A DNA stretch of 64,000 nt, taken from positions 1 to 64,000 of the forward strand of contig CADEGH010000009.1 of assembly GCA_902826835.1 (NCBI GenBank), written 5' to 3'. Position numbers and translations under genes: made by a program. The notes beneath the pieces are model-generated. The model was not told where the DNA came from. It ran no database searches and was given only the letters and a program-made list of their open reading frames with translations. This stretch comes from an uncultured bacterium. Its GTDB lineage: Bacteria > Planctomycetota > GCA-002687715. Below, in pieces: positions 27,947 to 36,560 of the stretch. The first letter of the stretch is position 1. Each line of letters starts with the position of its first letter.

Positions 27947-29346
27947 GGCGCTTCGCAATCAACGCTCTGTTGGCCGGCCTTACTCTCACCGCGGGATGCA
28001 AGAAGGACGTCCAAGTCCAGACACCCGCCCCAGAAGCCCATGAGGAGACGAACGCCGGGGCCGGTCGCATCGCTATTCCGGATGCTGTGCGACGCAATCT
28101 CGGCATCACCTTCTCCAAAGTCGAGTCCCGTCCGGTGGCGTCCACACGGCGCTACCCGGGTCGGTTCGAGGTCCTTCCCGAGGCACGCAAGGACTACCAC
28201 GCTCCCACGCCCGGCCGTCTGCGTTTGCAAGTCAAGGAACTGCAGGACGTGGAACCGGGCCAAGTCTTGTTCCAACTCGAAGCGCCGAGGCTCCGCGACC
28301 TCGCGCGCCTCCTTTCCGAAGCGTCGGCCGAAGCACGCGAAGCGAAGGCCCAAATCGACGGGCTTCCCGCGTTCCGCGAAGCCCACAAGAGTCACGAATC
28401 GGTGCTCCAGCAATCGGTTGAACTCTGGACATCCCGCGTGCAAGAACTCGAAGCCCTGGCGGAGGCTGGTGGAGGCCGTGCCAACGACCGCGCCGAAGCT
28501 CGTGCTTCCTTGATGGCCGCCCGAGTCGCCCTTGCGGAGACTCAAGAAAAAGACGCCGAGTTGGGATCCCGCGAACGGGAACTGCGGTCCCGCCTGCAAG
28601 GAGCGGAGGAGAAGTCGTCGCTCCTCAAGCGCGAGATTGCCGACCTCCAGAGTGCGTTCGAAAGAAACAAAGAGACGAGTGCGGAAGTCACGCCGACCAG
28701 CGAGATTCTCGTGCGAGCCGAGTCCCGAGGCCGCATCGCCGTCTTGGAGGCCGCAGACGGAGCTTGGGTCGAAGAGGGAGCGCACATCCTCCAGATCGTT
28801 GAGCCCGGCAAGGTCAGGTTCCGCGCCGCGATTCCTCAGGGCGACTGGGGAGTGGTCGCCAACTATCGCGTGGCTCGGTTGACACCCCTTCAAGAGTCGG
28901 GCGCGGCGGCCGCCCCGCTCATGGCGACCCTGAGATTCCTACCGGAGGCTCAGGCGACTACGCGGACGATCGATGCTCTGGCCGTGCCCACCGAGACGCG
29001 ACTCTGGACCCAACCCGGGATGGTGGGGTATCTCGAGGCCTCCGCCGCTGATGCTCTGAGTGTGCTGGCGATTCCGAAACGCAGTGTGCTCCGCGACGGG
29101 GCCAAGCTCATCTTCTTCCGGCGCGACCACCGCGCTCCCGACCAGGCCATCCGCATGGAAGCCGACTTGGGCGCTGACGACGGCAAATACGTGGAAGTGA
29201 GATCGGGGCTCGTGGATTCGGACGAAGTCATCGTCGAGGGGGCGTACCAGCTTCTTCTTGCGACTTCCTCCACACTGCAAGCGGGAGGTCATTTCCACGC
29301 CGACGGCACGTTCCACGCCGACGAAGCCGAGAAAGGTAAGGACTGA
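27943..29346 (+). CDS. Periplasmic adaptor lipoprotein of RND metal efflux (CzcB/CusB-like)
   Basis: Membrane-fusion protein joining the RND pump to the outer-membrane channel. It has 467 residues with lipobox LTAGC (Cys19). Order of parts: a barrel-sandwich half (YHAPTPGRLRLQVKELQDVEPGQVLFQLE), a long coiled-coil hairpin (about 115-255), the second half (RAESRGRIAVLEAADGAWVEEGAHILQIV), a beta-barrel, and the membrane-proximal domain with the typical VLAIPKRSVLRDG and VRSGLVDSDEVIVEGAYQLL. The C-terminal tail contains HFHADGTFHADEA, a further possible metal site. Start ATG overlaps the preceding stop (ATGA); its stop overlaps the pump start (TGATG). Confidence 0.9.
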   Translation: MRRFAINALLAGLTLTAGCKKDVQVQTPAPEAHEETNAGAGRIAIPDAVRRNLGITFSKVESRPVASTRRYPGRFEVLPEARKDYHAPTPGRLRLQVKELQDVEPGQVLFQLEAPRLRDLARLLSEASAEAREAKAQIDGLPAFREAHKSHESVLQQSVELWTSRVQELEALAEAGGGRANDRAEARASLMAARVALAETQEKDAELGSRERELRSRLQGAEEKSSLLKREIADLQSAFERNKETSAEVTPTSEILVRAESRGRIAVLEAADGAWVEEGAHILQIVEPGKVRFRAAIPQGDWGVVANYRVARLTPLQESGAAAAPLMATLRFLPEAQATTRTIDALAVPTETRLWTQPGMVGYLEASAADALSVLAIPKRSVLRDGAKLIFFRRDHRAPDQAIRMEADLGADDGKYVEVRSGLVDSDEVIVEGAYQLLLATSSTLQAGGHFHADGTFHADEAEKGKD

Positions 29347-32300
29347 TGCTGCGCTGGCTCATCCATGCCTCACTTCAGCGGCCAGGCGTCGTGCTCTTGC
29401 TCGCGGCCCTGCTTCTGGGAGGAGCCGGCTGGCTCTTGCCCAGACTTCCGCTCGACGTTTTTCCCGAGCTGAACGCCCCAACCGTGGTGATCATGACCGA
29501 GTCCCCTGGCTTCGCGGCGGACGAGGTCGAACAGTATGTGACCTTCCCCATCGAAAATTCCGTCAATGGGCTGCCTGGGGTGCGCCGCGTCCGCACCTCC
29601 AGCACCACCGGTCTTTCGATCGCATGGGTCGAATTCGATTGGGGAGCGGATCTGTACCGCGCCCGCCAATTGGTCGCCGAGCGACTCCAAGCCGCGAAGG
29701 AAACCCTGCCGGAGAACGCGCACGCCGAAATCACTCCGATTTCATCGATCATGGGCGAGGTCATGCTGCTCGCGCTCTCCTCTCCGGACGGCTCGGTCTC
29801 GGGACTGGACCTGCGGGCCTACGCGGAATTCGAGTTGCGCAACCGGCTCCTCTCCGTGTCGGGAGTCGCGCAAGTCGTGGCGTTGGGCGGAGAACTGCCG
29901 GAATACCAGGTGCGCGTTCGCAGCGACGAGTTGGCGGCCCAGGGATTACGATTCGACCAGATCGCGGAGGCGGCGCGGGGTGCCCACGCCACCGCCGGAG
30001 GTGGTTATCTCGAAGATGTCGACCGGAGGGAATTGCCAATCCGGCAGATGGCCAAGGTCCAAAGTATCGAGGACATCCGATCCACTCTCGTAGAACTCAG
30101 GGAGGGGTCTCCGCTCAAAATTGGCGACGTCGCCGAGGTGCGACTGGCGGGCGCTCCGCGTCGTGGCACCGCCGCCGATCGGGGGGTCTCCGCGGTCGTA
30201 CTCAGCGTCCAAAAGACCCCGGGCGCCAACACTCTGACGTTGACCAGTGAGATTGACCGAGCCCTCGACGACCTGGTCTCGACGCTCGGACCAGGCATGA
30301 AGCTCAATCGGCTCGTGTTCCGCCAGGCCGACTTCATCAAGCGCGCGGTCGACAATGTCGTCGTCGTGATGCGCGATGCCGCGATCATCGTGGCCATTAT
30401 TCTGATCCTCTTCTTGCTCAATATTCGGACGACGATCATCACCCTGACCGCCTTGCCCCTCTCCTTCGCGGCCGCCTTGGTCATCCTGGAATGGCTCGGG
30501 CTGTCGATCAATGTCATGACCTTGGGTGGTTTGGCGGTGGCCATCGGCGAACTCGTGGATGACGCCATCATCGACGTCGAAAATGTGTTTCGAAGGTTGA
30601 AGGAGAACGCCCAACTGCCTCCGGATCAGCGGCGAAGCCACACGCAAGTGATCTTCGCGGCGAGTAACGAGGTTCGTTCCGCGGTGGTGTTTGCGACCAT
30701 CCTCATCATCATCGTGTTCACTCCGATGATGTTCCTGGAGGGCATCGAGGGTCGGTTCTTCCGCCCGCTCGGCATCACCTACGTCGTTTCGATCCTGGCC
30801 TCGCTCTTGGTCGCACTCACCGTCACTCCGGCTCTCTGCAAATTCTTGCTGCGAGGCAAATTAGGGCGAGAGCACGGCAACCACGACAGTCCCTTGGTGC
30901 GATGGCTCAAGCGTGGATACGAACCCGCCCTCCGGTGGTCAATCCACCATCGTAAGTCGGTCTTGGCGGGGGCGCTCGGCCTGACAATTCTGGCGTTCGC
31001 CCTGGGATCAACTTTCGGGACTTCATTTCTCCCGACCTTCAACGAGGGGACGCTCACCGTCTTTTTCTTCGCGCCACCCGGGACCTCGCTCGCGGAGAGC
31101 GATCGGGTCGCCAAGGGCATCGAACAGCGGCTCGTGGTTATTCCCGGAGTGCGGAGCGTCACGCGTCGGACCGGCCGGGCCGAGCGGGACGAACACGCGG
31201 AACCCCCGAGCAATTCCGAAGTCGAAGTCACGGTGGAAGACGGAGCGGATCCCGCCGAAGTCCGTCGGCAAATCGATGTCATCCTCGCGGAAGTCCCGGG
31301 TCTCACGACCACGATCGGACAACCCATCGAACATCGCCTCTCGCACATTCTCTCCGGCACTCCGGCTGCGGTGGCGATCAACATCTTCGGCAATGACCTG
31401 GTGACCCTGCGTCAAGCCGCCAGCGCCGTCGAAAAAACCCTGAAGACGATTCCCGGGACGCGGGATGTCCTGGCGGGTCGAGAAATCGAAAGCGAAACCG
31501 TGCCAGTTCAGTATCGCGCCGACGACCTCGCCGTGGCGGGACTGACCCCCGCCGAGGCCGCGCGCCAAGTCCAACAGGCTTGGTACGGTGCCAAGGTCGC
31601 CGAAATCAACCAGGGCATTCGACGATTCGATTTGGCGGTGCGACTCCACCCCGACGAACGGGAGTCGATCGAGGATCTTAAACTGTATCGACTCCACGGG
31701 AATGGTGGCGCCATCGTTCGGTTGCAAGAGGTCGCGGATGTCGGATTGGCACGCACTTCGAATTTGATCGCGCGCGAGAACGCCCGACGCAAATCCGTGG
31801 TGTCTTGCAACGTCGCCGAAGGCGCGAATCTCGGAGACCTGGTAAAGCGCATTCGGACCGAGATTGCGCCCGTCGTTGCGAGAATGGGCTGCACCTTTAG
31901 CCTCGGCGGTCAATTCGAAGCCCAGGAGGCGGCGACGCGCACGCTTTCGATTTATGGCGCGGCGGTGTTGATCATCATGCTCATTCTGCTTCAGATCTCC
32001 GCAGGATCACTGCGAGTCGCCGGTCTCGTGATGCTGAACCTCCCCCTGGCCCTGATCGGCGGGATCGTGGCCGTGTTTTTGGCCGAATCGAAACACCCGG
32101 TCCAGAACTTCGTCGCCCTGTTCGGTGGGGGCGACGGCGGCTACGTCGCTCCGGTGCTGTCGCTTTCGAGTCTGGTGGGGTTCATCACGCTGTTCGGAAT
32201 CGCGGTCAGGAACGGCATCCTGCTCGTCAATCACTACACCCACGTGATGGAGGTCGAGAAAAAACCGATGTCGGAGGCGGTGGTCCAAGGATCGCTCGAA

Positions 32301-32525
32301 CGACTCGTACCCATTCTCATGACCGCCCTCTCGGCTGCGCTCGGATTGATCCCGCTAGCCATGGCCGCCGGAAAACCCGGCAGTGAGCTGTTGGCCCCGC
32401 TGTCGGTCGTAGTTTTGGGCGGCCTGGTCTCTGCCACATTCCTCAATCTCTTCGTGATCCCGGCTGGCTATCTCTTGATACACCCGCTCCGAAATCATCC
32501 ATTCACTCAAGGAGTTCAGTCATGA
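29346..32525 (+). CDS. Heavy-metal RND efflux permease (CzcA/CusA family)
   Basis: Proton-driven inner-membrane pump of about 1059 residues. The usual layout is visible: TM1 (residues 12-31), a large periplasmic loop, TM2-6 (about 335-500), TM7 (about 540), a second periplasmic loop and TM8-12 (about 865-1050). The TM4 region reads AIGELVDDAIIDVENVFRRLKEN, carrying the acidic Asp-Asp-Glu cluster used for proton coupling in heavy-metal RND proteins. The N-terminal motif (LPRLPLDVFPELNAPTVVIMTE) and the VEQYVTFPIENSVNGLPGV phrase are hallmarks of the HME subfamily. Metal specificity (Co/Zn/Cd or Cu/Ag) cannot be decided from the sequence alone; the Met triad was not identified. Confidence 0.93.
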   Translation: MLRWLIHASLQRPGVVLLLAALLLGGAGWLLPRLPLDVFPELNAPTVVIMTESPGFAADEVEQYVTFPIENSVNGLPGVRRVRTSSTTGLSIAWVEFDWGADLYRARQLVAERLQAAKETLPENAHAEITPISSIMGEVMLLALSSPDGSVSGLDLRAYAEFELRNRLLSVSGVAQVVALGGELPEYQVRVRSDELAAQGLRFDQIAEAARGAHATAGGGYLEDVDRRELPIRQMAKVQSIEDIRSTLVELREGSPLKIGDVAEVRLAGAPRRGTAADRGVSAVVLSVQKTPGANTLTLTSEIDRALDDLVSTLGPGMKLNRLVFRQADFIKRAVDNVVVVMRDAAIIVAIILILFLLNIRTTIITLTALPLSFAAALVILEWLGLSINVMTLGGLAVAIGELVDDAIIDVENVFRRLKENAQLPPDQRRSHTQVIFAASNEVRSAVVFATILIIIVFTPMMFLEGIEGRFFRPLGITYVVSILASLLVALTVTPALCKFLLRGKLGREHGNHDSPLVRWLKRGYEPALRWSIHHRKSVLAGALGLTILAFALGSTFGTSFLPTFNEGTLTVFFFAPPGTSLAESDRVAKGIEQRLVVIPGVRSVTRRTGRAERDEHAEPPSNSEVEVTVEDGADPAEVRRQIDVILAEVPGLTTTIGQPIEHRLSHILSGTPAAVAINIFGNDLVTLRQAASAVEKTLKTIPGTRDVLAGREIESETVPVQYRADDLAVAGLTPAEAARQVQQAWYGAKVAEINQGIRRFDLAVRLHPDERESIEDLKLYRLHGNGGAIVRLQEVADVGLARTSNLIARENARRKSVVSCNVAEGANLGDLVKRIRTEIAPVVARMGCTFSLGGQFEAQEAATRTLSIYGAAVLIIMLILLQISAGSLRVAGLVMLNLPLALIGGIVAVFLAESKHPVQNFVALFGGGDGGYVAPVLSLSSLVGFITLFGIAVRNGILLVNHYTHVMEVEKKPMSEAVVQGSLERLVPILMTALSAALGLIPLAMAAGKPGSELLAPLSVVVLGGLVSATFLNLFVIPAGYLLIHPLRNHPFTQGVQS

Positions 32526-33022
32526 AGCATCGCACCCTGGCAATTGGTCTGGTCTCCCTCCTGGTCGTTGCTTGCTCCAAGGCTCCCGACAAGTCACCGT
32601 CCAACCCGACTCAGCCCTCCGCGGGCTCTACCTCCGGAACGGGCACACCTAAGGCGCAGGGCGACCATGACCACGGTCCAGGCGGGCACACCCACCAGTC
32701 GGTCAGTATCGGGGAAAGCCAGTCCGGTCCCTTCATGGTCAAGGCTGCCCGCGATGAGGGCGCTCTGAAGGCGGGCGCGGAATTGCACCTCGACATCGAA
32801 GCCTCGGGTGCGACCTTCACCTCGATCCGAGCTTGGGTCGGCACCCCCGATGCCAAAGGCTCGCGCAAGGCTCTCGGCGAAGTGGAACACGCGGACCGCC
32901 CGGCTCACCGGCACTTCCACGTGGAAATCCCGAACCCGATCCCGGCCGACTCCCGCCTGCATGTCGAAGTCGACGGCGGCGATGGCAAGACGCACACCGC
33001 TTCCTTCGATCTCAAACTCTGA
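32522..33022 (+). CDS. His-containing lipoprotein, last gene of metal-efflux operon
   Basis: A 166-residue lipoprotein (signal LVSLLVVACSKAP, Cys18) with a low-complexity Pro/Ser/Thr linker followed by DHDHGPGGHTHQ (about 49-60), a compact His cluster. Residues 65-166 form a likely beta-sandwich (LHLDIEASGATFTSIRAWVGTPDAKG... and RHFHVEIPNPIPADSRLHVEVDGG), similar in feel to small periplasmic metal-handling domains, with another HADRPAHRHFH cluster at about 122-132. The ATG overlaps the pump stop (ATGA). It probably binds the exported metal on the periplasmic side. No catalytic motif is seen. Confidence 0.8.
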   Translation: MKHRTLAIGLVSLLVVACSKAPDKSPSNPTQPSAGSTSGTGTPKAQGDHDHGPGGHTHQSVSIGESQSGPFMVKAARDEGALKAGAELHLDIEASGATFTSIRAWVGTPDAKGSRKALGEVEHADRPAHRHFHVEIPNPIPADSRLHVEVDGGDGKTHTASFDLKL

Positions 33023-33105
33023 TCGAGACTTGCATCAGAAGTCGATCCGAACCGGCAGCACATTGCTAACGCCTGATAGGCCCATTCCCACCGAGCGCCT
33101 CTGCC

Positions 33106-33123
33106 CCGAGGTAACGACCTCGG
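33106..33123 (+). terminator. Hairpin after the metal-efflux operon
   Basis: CCGAGGT-AACG-ACCTCGG is a perfect 7-bp stem with a 4-nt loop, 84 bases after the last efflux gene and 110 bases before the phosphatase gene. No U-run follows, so factor-independent termination is uncertain; a boundary or processing hairpin is equally possible. Confidence 0.35.
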
Positions 33124-33232
33124 CTGGAAGGATCGCACCCCTCAGTCAGCGCGGTCCGAGCCGGAAGGGCGCATAGGGCGGCGGCACGATCATCCGGAAG
33201 CCTGGCCGCCGACCTCGTAACATGTCCACGGG

Positions 33233-34501
33233 ATGAGCGAAGTCGAACCGAATCAGCGCCTCGAAATGGTGGTCCAGGCGATGAAGGAAGCGAGTCGGGG
33301 CGACGATCCCGCTTCGCTGGTCAAGGCGTTTGCCGCCCGAATGCGCGAGTTGGTGGCATGGGATGGGCTCATTTCGGTCTCTCGGCGCGGCGTGGTGCCA
33401 CCCGCGTATCGCATCGCGCGGTCCAGCCTGTGGAAGGAAGAGATCGACCCCTGGCGGGAGCGAGGCCGGTTGCCAGTCGTTGCGGGGGGCCTGATCGGCC
33501 GCGTGCTCGAAGCGGGACGCCCGACTCTGATCGACGACCTGGTGGTGGAAGCCGACGATCCCGCCTACGAATTGTTGAGCCCCTTCAAGTCGCTCGTGGC
33601 GATTCCCGTCTTCGACCAGGGCGAGGCACTCAACTTCGTATTTTGGCTTCGGGAAGTCCAGCACGGATTCGATCCGAGAGAACTCCCGGAATGGGTGTGG
33701 ATGGCCAATCTCTTCGGACGTGCCACGAACAACCTGGTGCTCAAGAACGAACTGGCACAGGCCTACGCGCAACTCGATCGAGAGTTCGCGGCGATCGCGC
33801 AGATTCAGACCTCGCTCTTGCCCGCCCAAGTTCCGGCCTTTTCGAACCTCGAATTGGCCGTCCACTATCGGAGCTCGCGTCGAGCCGGTGGCGACTACTA
33901 CGAGTTCTTCCCACTCGAGGACGGACGAGTCTCGATTCTTGTGGCTGATGTGTGCGGCCACGGCACGCCGGCGGCCGTTTACATGGCGATCACGCAATGT
34001 TTGGCGCGTTCCTTCCCGGAACTGCGGGCCGAACCCCGGCTCTTTCTCGCGGCGATCAACCGGCGTTTCGCGCGGGAGTACGCCGGCGATACGGGCAATT
34101 TTGTCGGGGCAGTGGCGGCGATCTACGAGCCGGAGTCCCGCCGATTGCGCTGGAGTTCGGCGGGCATGCCGCCGCCGCGACGTTTTCGCAGCGGGGTGGA
34201 GCCTGTGCGATTGGAGGCTGCACAGTCGATGCCGCTCGGGATTCTCGAATCAGCTCACTTCGAAGAAGCCGTCGAGACTTTGGCCACCGGTGATCTGGTA
34301 ATCCTGCATTCCGACGGGCTCACCGAGGCCCGGAGTCCGGCGGGAGTGATGTTCGGAGAAGCCAGACTCGACACCGTCTTTCAGGAATCCGCGACCTCCG
34401 CGGCCGTCGGAGTCGAGAGCATCATGCAAGCGCTGACGGCTTTCCAGGGACACGCCACACCGGTGGATGATCTGACTCTGGTCGCGCTTCGAGTGTGCTG
34501 A
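33233..34501 (+). CDS. RsbU-like PP2C serine phosphatase with N-terminal GAF domain
   Basis: A 422-residue protein combining a GAF-like sensor domain (about 10-175: WDGLISVSRRG...VVAGGLIGRVLEAGRPTLIDDL...LVAIPVFDQGEALNFVFWLR) with a SpoIIE/PP2C phosphatase domain (about 180-420). Metal-binding acidic motifs are present: RRAGGDYYEFF, VADVCGHGTPAA, HSDGLTEA and VDDLTLVALRV. Such proteins dephosphorylate anti-anti-sigma factors in partner-switching systems, or respond to small ligands via GAF. No RsbV/RsbW-like gene is adjacent, so the substrate is unknown. A short helical linker (about 165-195, NELAQAYAQLDREFAAIAQIQTSLLP) typical of RsbU joins the domains. It converges on the next gene with 20 bases between stops. 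Confidence 0.9.
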   Translation: MSEVEPNQRLEMVVQAMKEASRGDDPASLVKAFAARMRELVAWDGLISVSRRGVVPPAYRIARSSLWKEEIDPWRERGRLPVVAGGLIGRVLEAGRPTLIDDLVVEADDPAYELLSPFKSLVAIPVFDQGEALNFVFWLREVQHGFDPRELPEWVWMANLFGRATNNLVLKNELAQAYAQLDREFAAIAQIQTSLLPAQVPAFSNLELAVHYRSSRRAGGDYYEFFPLEDGRVSILVADVCGHGTPAAVYMAITQCLARSFPELRAEPRLFLAAINRRFAREYAGDTGNFVGAVAAIYEPESRRLRWSSAGMPPPRRFRSGVEPVRLEAAQSMPLGILESAHFEEAVETLATGDLVILHSDGLTEARSPAGVMFGEARLDTVFQESATSAAVGVESIMQALTAFQGHATPVDDLTLVALRVC

Positions 34502-34521
34502 CCGGCGTCGGTCACGGGATT

Positions 34522-36447
34522 CTACGGGCAGATCACGATTTCGAGGCCCTGGCTCAGTCGGAACGGAGGGTCGAACGCCGTCTGCAAGTCGAGCCGCACC
34601 CCGGCGAACGCCGGGTCCATGGGGATCGCGACCGGAAAGCTGCCGCTCCCCACCGCATCGGCGGCGAGAGGTAGGAGAGCCAGCAGGAAATCGGGGTCGA
34701 TCCAAATCGTGCCATTCGGCACCGGGAGCGCCGCCCGTTCGAGAGAAGCACCGAGCCAACCCGACCCGAACGCCGGCGCGCCGGAGTAGAGCAACGTCGC
34801 GTTCCCCCCGACTGCGAGCGGGCCGCTGATCTGGAGATTCATGACGTTGGCGGGCCCGCCCGCCACCCCGTAGTTCTCCGCCCCGCAGACTCGAAATTCT
34901 TGCTGCGGCGTGGTCGTTGAATTGCCGGCGTGATCGATCGCGGTGACCGACCAGACGACGGTCGAACCCATGAGGAGAATCCCGGGTGGGGGCGCAATCG
35001 TCCCTTCCCATTGAAAGCCGCCCAGGGTTTTCATCACCTGGCTGCCCACCACGGAGCCAGCGCGGTGGTTCACTGCCCAATTGAGAGTGACGGAATCCAC
35101 CGTGGTTTCCATGTCGTCGACCCCAGAATCGTGGAGGACGACGCGCGGGCGCCAGGGGCCAAACGAGTTGACCTGGGCGGGAAGCGACTCGATGCGGACG
35201 AAGCGGGGTCCCTGCGTGTCGAGCGTCTGGCCGTAATAGACGCGGTTGGTGTAATTCCCTGACTCCCCCTGCGCGGTCACAAAATCGAGGCGGCCATCCC
35301 CATTGAGGTCGCCAACCGCGACGTCGAGCGTGGAGTCGACGACGGGACTGAAGCCCAGCACACCGACCTGGCGACCGAACAAGAAAGTGCCACTGTTCAG
35401 GTAGAGCTTCTCCGCGCCGGCTTGCAGGGATCCGATGACCACGTCGAGCAGACCGTCGTCGTTTGCGTCCACAAAGGCAAATTCGTTGTCGTCGTCGCCG
35501 TTTCCGCCCACGAAGAAACTGGTCATGGCGGTGAAGCTGAGGGTCCCGCTCGGAATGATGTTGTTGCGGATCATGCTGTCGGTGAGGCCACTCGTCGCCA
35601 GCATGGCGATATCCATGTCGCCATCCTGGTCCAGGTCCGCGACCTCAGTTTCGTAAGTGGATGCCGTCCCGGCGGGAAGCAGGGCGGTGGTCACCGTGAA
35701 GTGTCCAGTCCCGTCGTTCAAGAAGATCTGCTGCCCCGCGGATTTGCCGCAATTGATCACGTCGAGATCCCAGTCCAAGTCCAAATCGACGACGTTGATG
35801 TCTTGCTGATTGGTCTTGGGAGCGACCGGGAGGTGGGAAGCGGTGACGTTGGTGAAGAACCCGAGCCCGTTGTTCAGGAGCAGGCGAAGCTGCCCATTCG
35901 TGGCTTCGTCGTTGATGAAGAGATCCAAGTCACCGTCGTGATCGACATCCCCGGGCGCCGCGCAGGTGGCGGACATCACGAGGGTGCCGAGACGGGCGAC
36001 ACTTTGGTCGGTGAAATGTCCAGTGCCGTCATTCACCCACAGACGCTGCTGGCTCGGCCCGTTGCAGGTGATGATCAAATCGGGATCTCCGTCCTGCTCG
36101 ATGTCCATCGCCAGGACCTGGGTTCCACGCAGCGTGGTGATGGGCTGGGGGAGGCGAGTGGCGCTCTGATTGACGAAGCCCATCCCCTGCGCCAAACGAT
36201 TCATGATCAAGTCGGGAGCAATGAGCTGGCCCCCGATGTTGAGGACAAATCCGTTGGCGAAAAAAAGATCCAAGGCGCCGTCGAGATCGACATCGACGAG
36301 CACCGATCCCTCGGTGCGGACCACCGGGCCGGGGAGGAGACCGACCTGTTCCTGATACCGGTAGCCCTGGGCCGCGGCGGATGCGCCCAAAACGGAAATC
36401 AGGACCGTGAGGGCAGCCGGCTGCCCGGCAAGACGTGCAAGAAACAT
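34522..36447 (-). CDS. Secreted FG-GAP/VCBS repeat protein with shared C-terminal module
   Basis: A 641-residue protein with a signal peptide (ending about GASAAAQ). At least seven FG-GAP/VCBS blades carry calcium-binding DxDxDGDxD-type loops: DVDLDGALDLF, DIEQDGDPDLI, DVDHDGDLDLF, DLDLDWDLDVI, DLDQDGDMDIA, DANDDGLLDVV, DLNGDGRLDFV. Residues about 410-520 look like an Ig-type domain. The last ~115 residues form a module also seen at the end of the protein at 50997-52112 (shared IPxDPxxAGxxxxLQ and LSxxLxI features). A propeller-type secreted or surface protein is predicted; ligand unknown. Confidence 0.87.
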   Translation of the reverse strand: MFLARLAGQPAALTVLISVLGASAAAQGYRYQEQVGLLPGPVVRTEGSVLVDVDLDGALDLFFANGFVLNIGGQLIAPDLIMNRLAQGMGFVNQSATRLPQPITTLRGTQVLAMDIEQDGDPDLIITCNGPSQQRLWVNDGTGHFTDQSVARLGTLVMSATCAAPGDVDHDGDLDLFINDEATNGQLRLLLNNGLGFFTNVTASHLPVAPKTNQQDINVVDLDLDWDLDVINCGKSAGQQIFLNDGTGHFTVTTALLPAGTASTYETEVADLDQDGDMDIAMLATSGLTDSMIRNNIIPSGTLSFTAMTSFFVGGNGDDDNEFAFVDANDDGLLDVVIGSLQAGAEKLYLNSGTFLFGRQVGVLGFSPVVDSTLDVAVGDLNGDGRLDFVTAQGESGNYTNRVYYGQTLDTQGPRFVRIESLPAQVNSFGPWRPRVVLHDSGVDDMETTVDSVTLNWAVNHRAGSVVGSQVMKTLGGFQWEGTIAPPPGILLMGSTVVWSVTAIDHAGNSTTTPQQEFRVCGAENYGVAGGPANVMNLQISGPLAVGGNATLLYSGAPAFGSGWLGASLERAALPVPNGTIWIDPDFLLALLPLAADAVGSGSFPVAIPMDPAFAGVRLDLQTAFDPPFRLSQGLEIVICP

Positions 36448-36560
36448 GCGGTGGAGATCCTCGCGCGAGGTTGCGCGGGATCATCGTAGGGATCAGCGCC
36501 GCATTTGTTGCCCGGATTTTGGCTTCTGACGGTCCGAAAGACCGCAGGAATCGAACCCGC

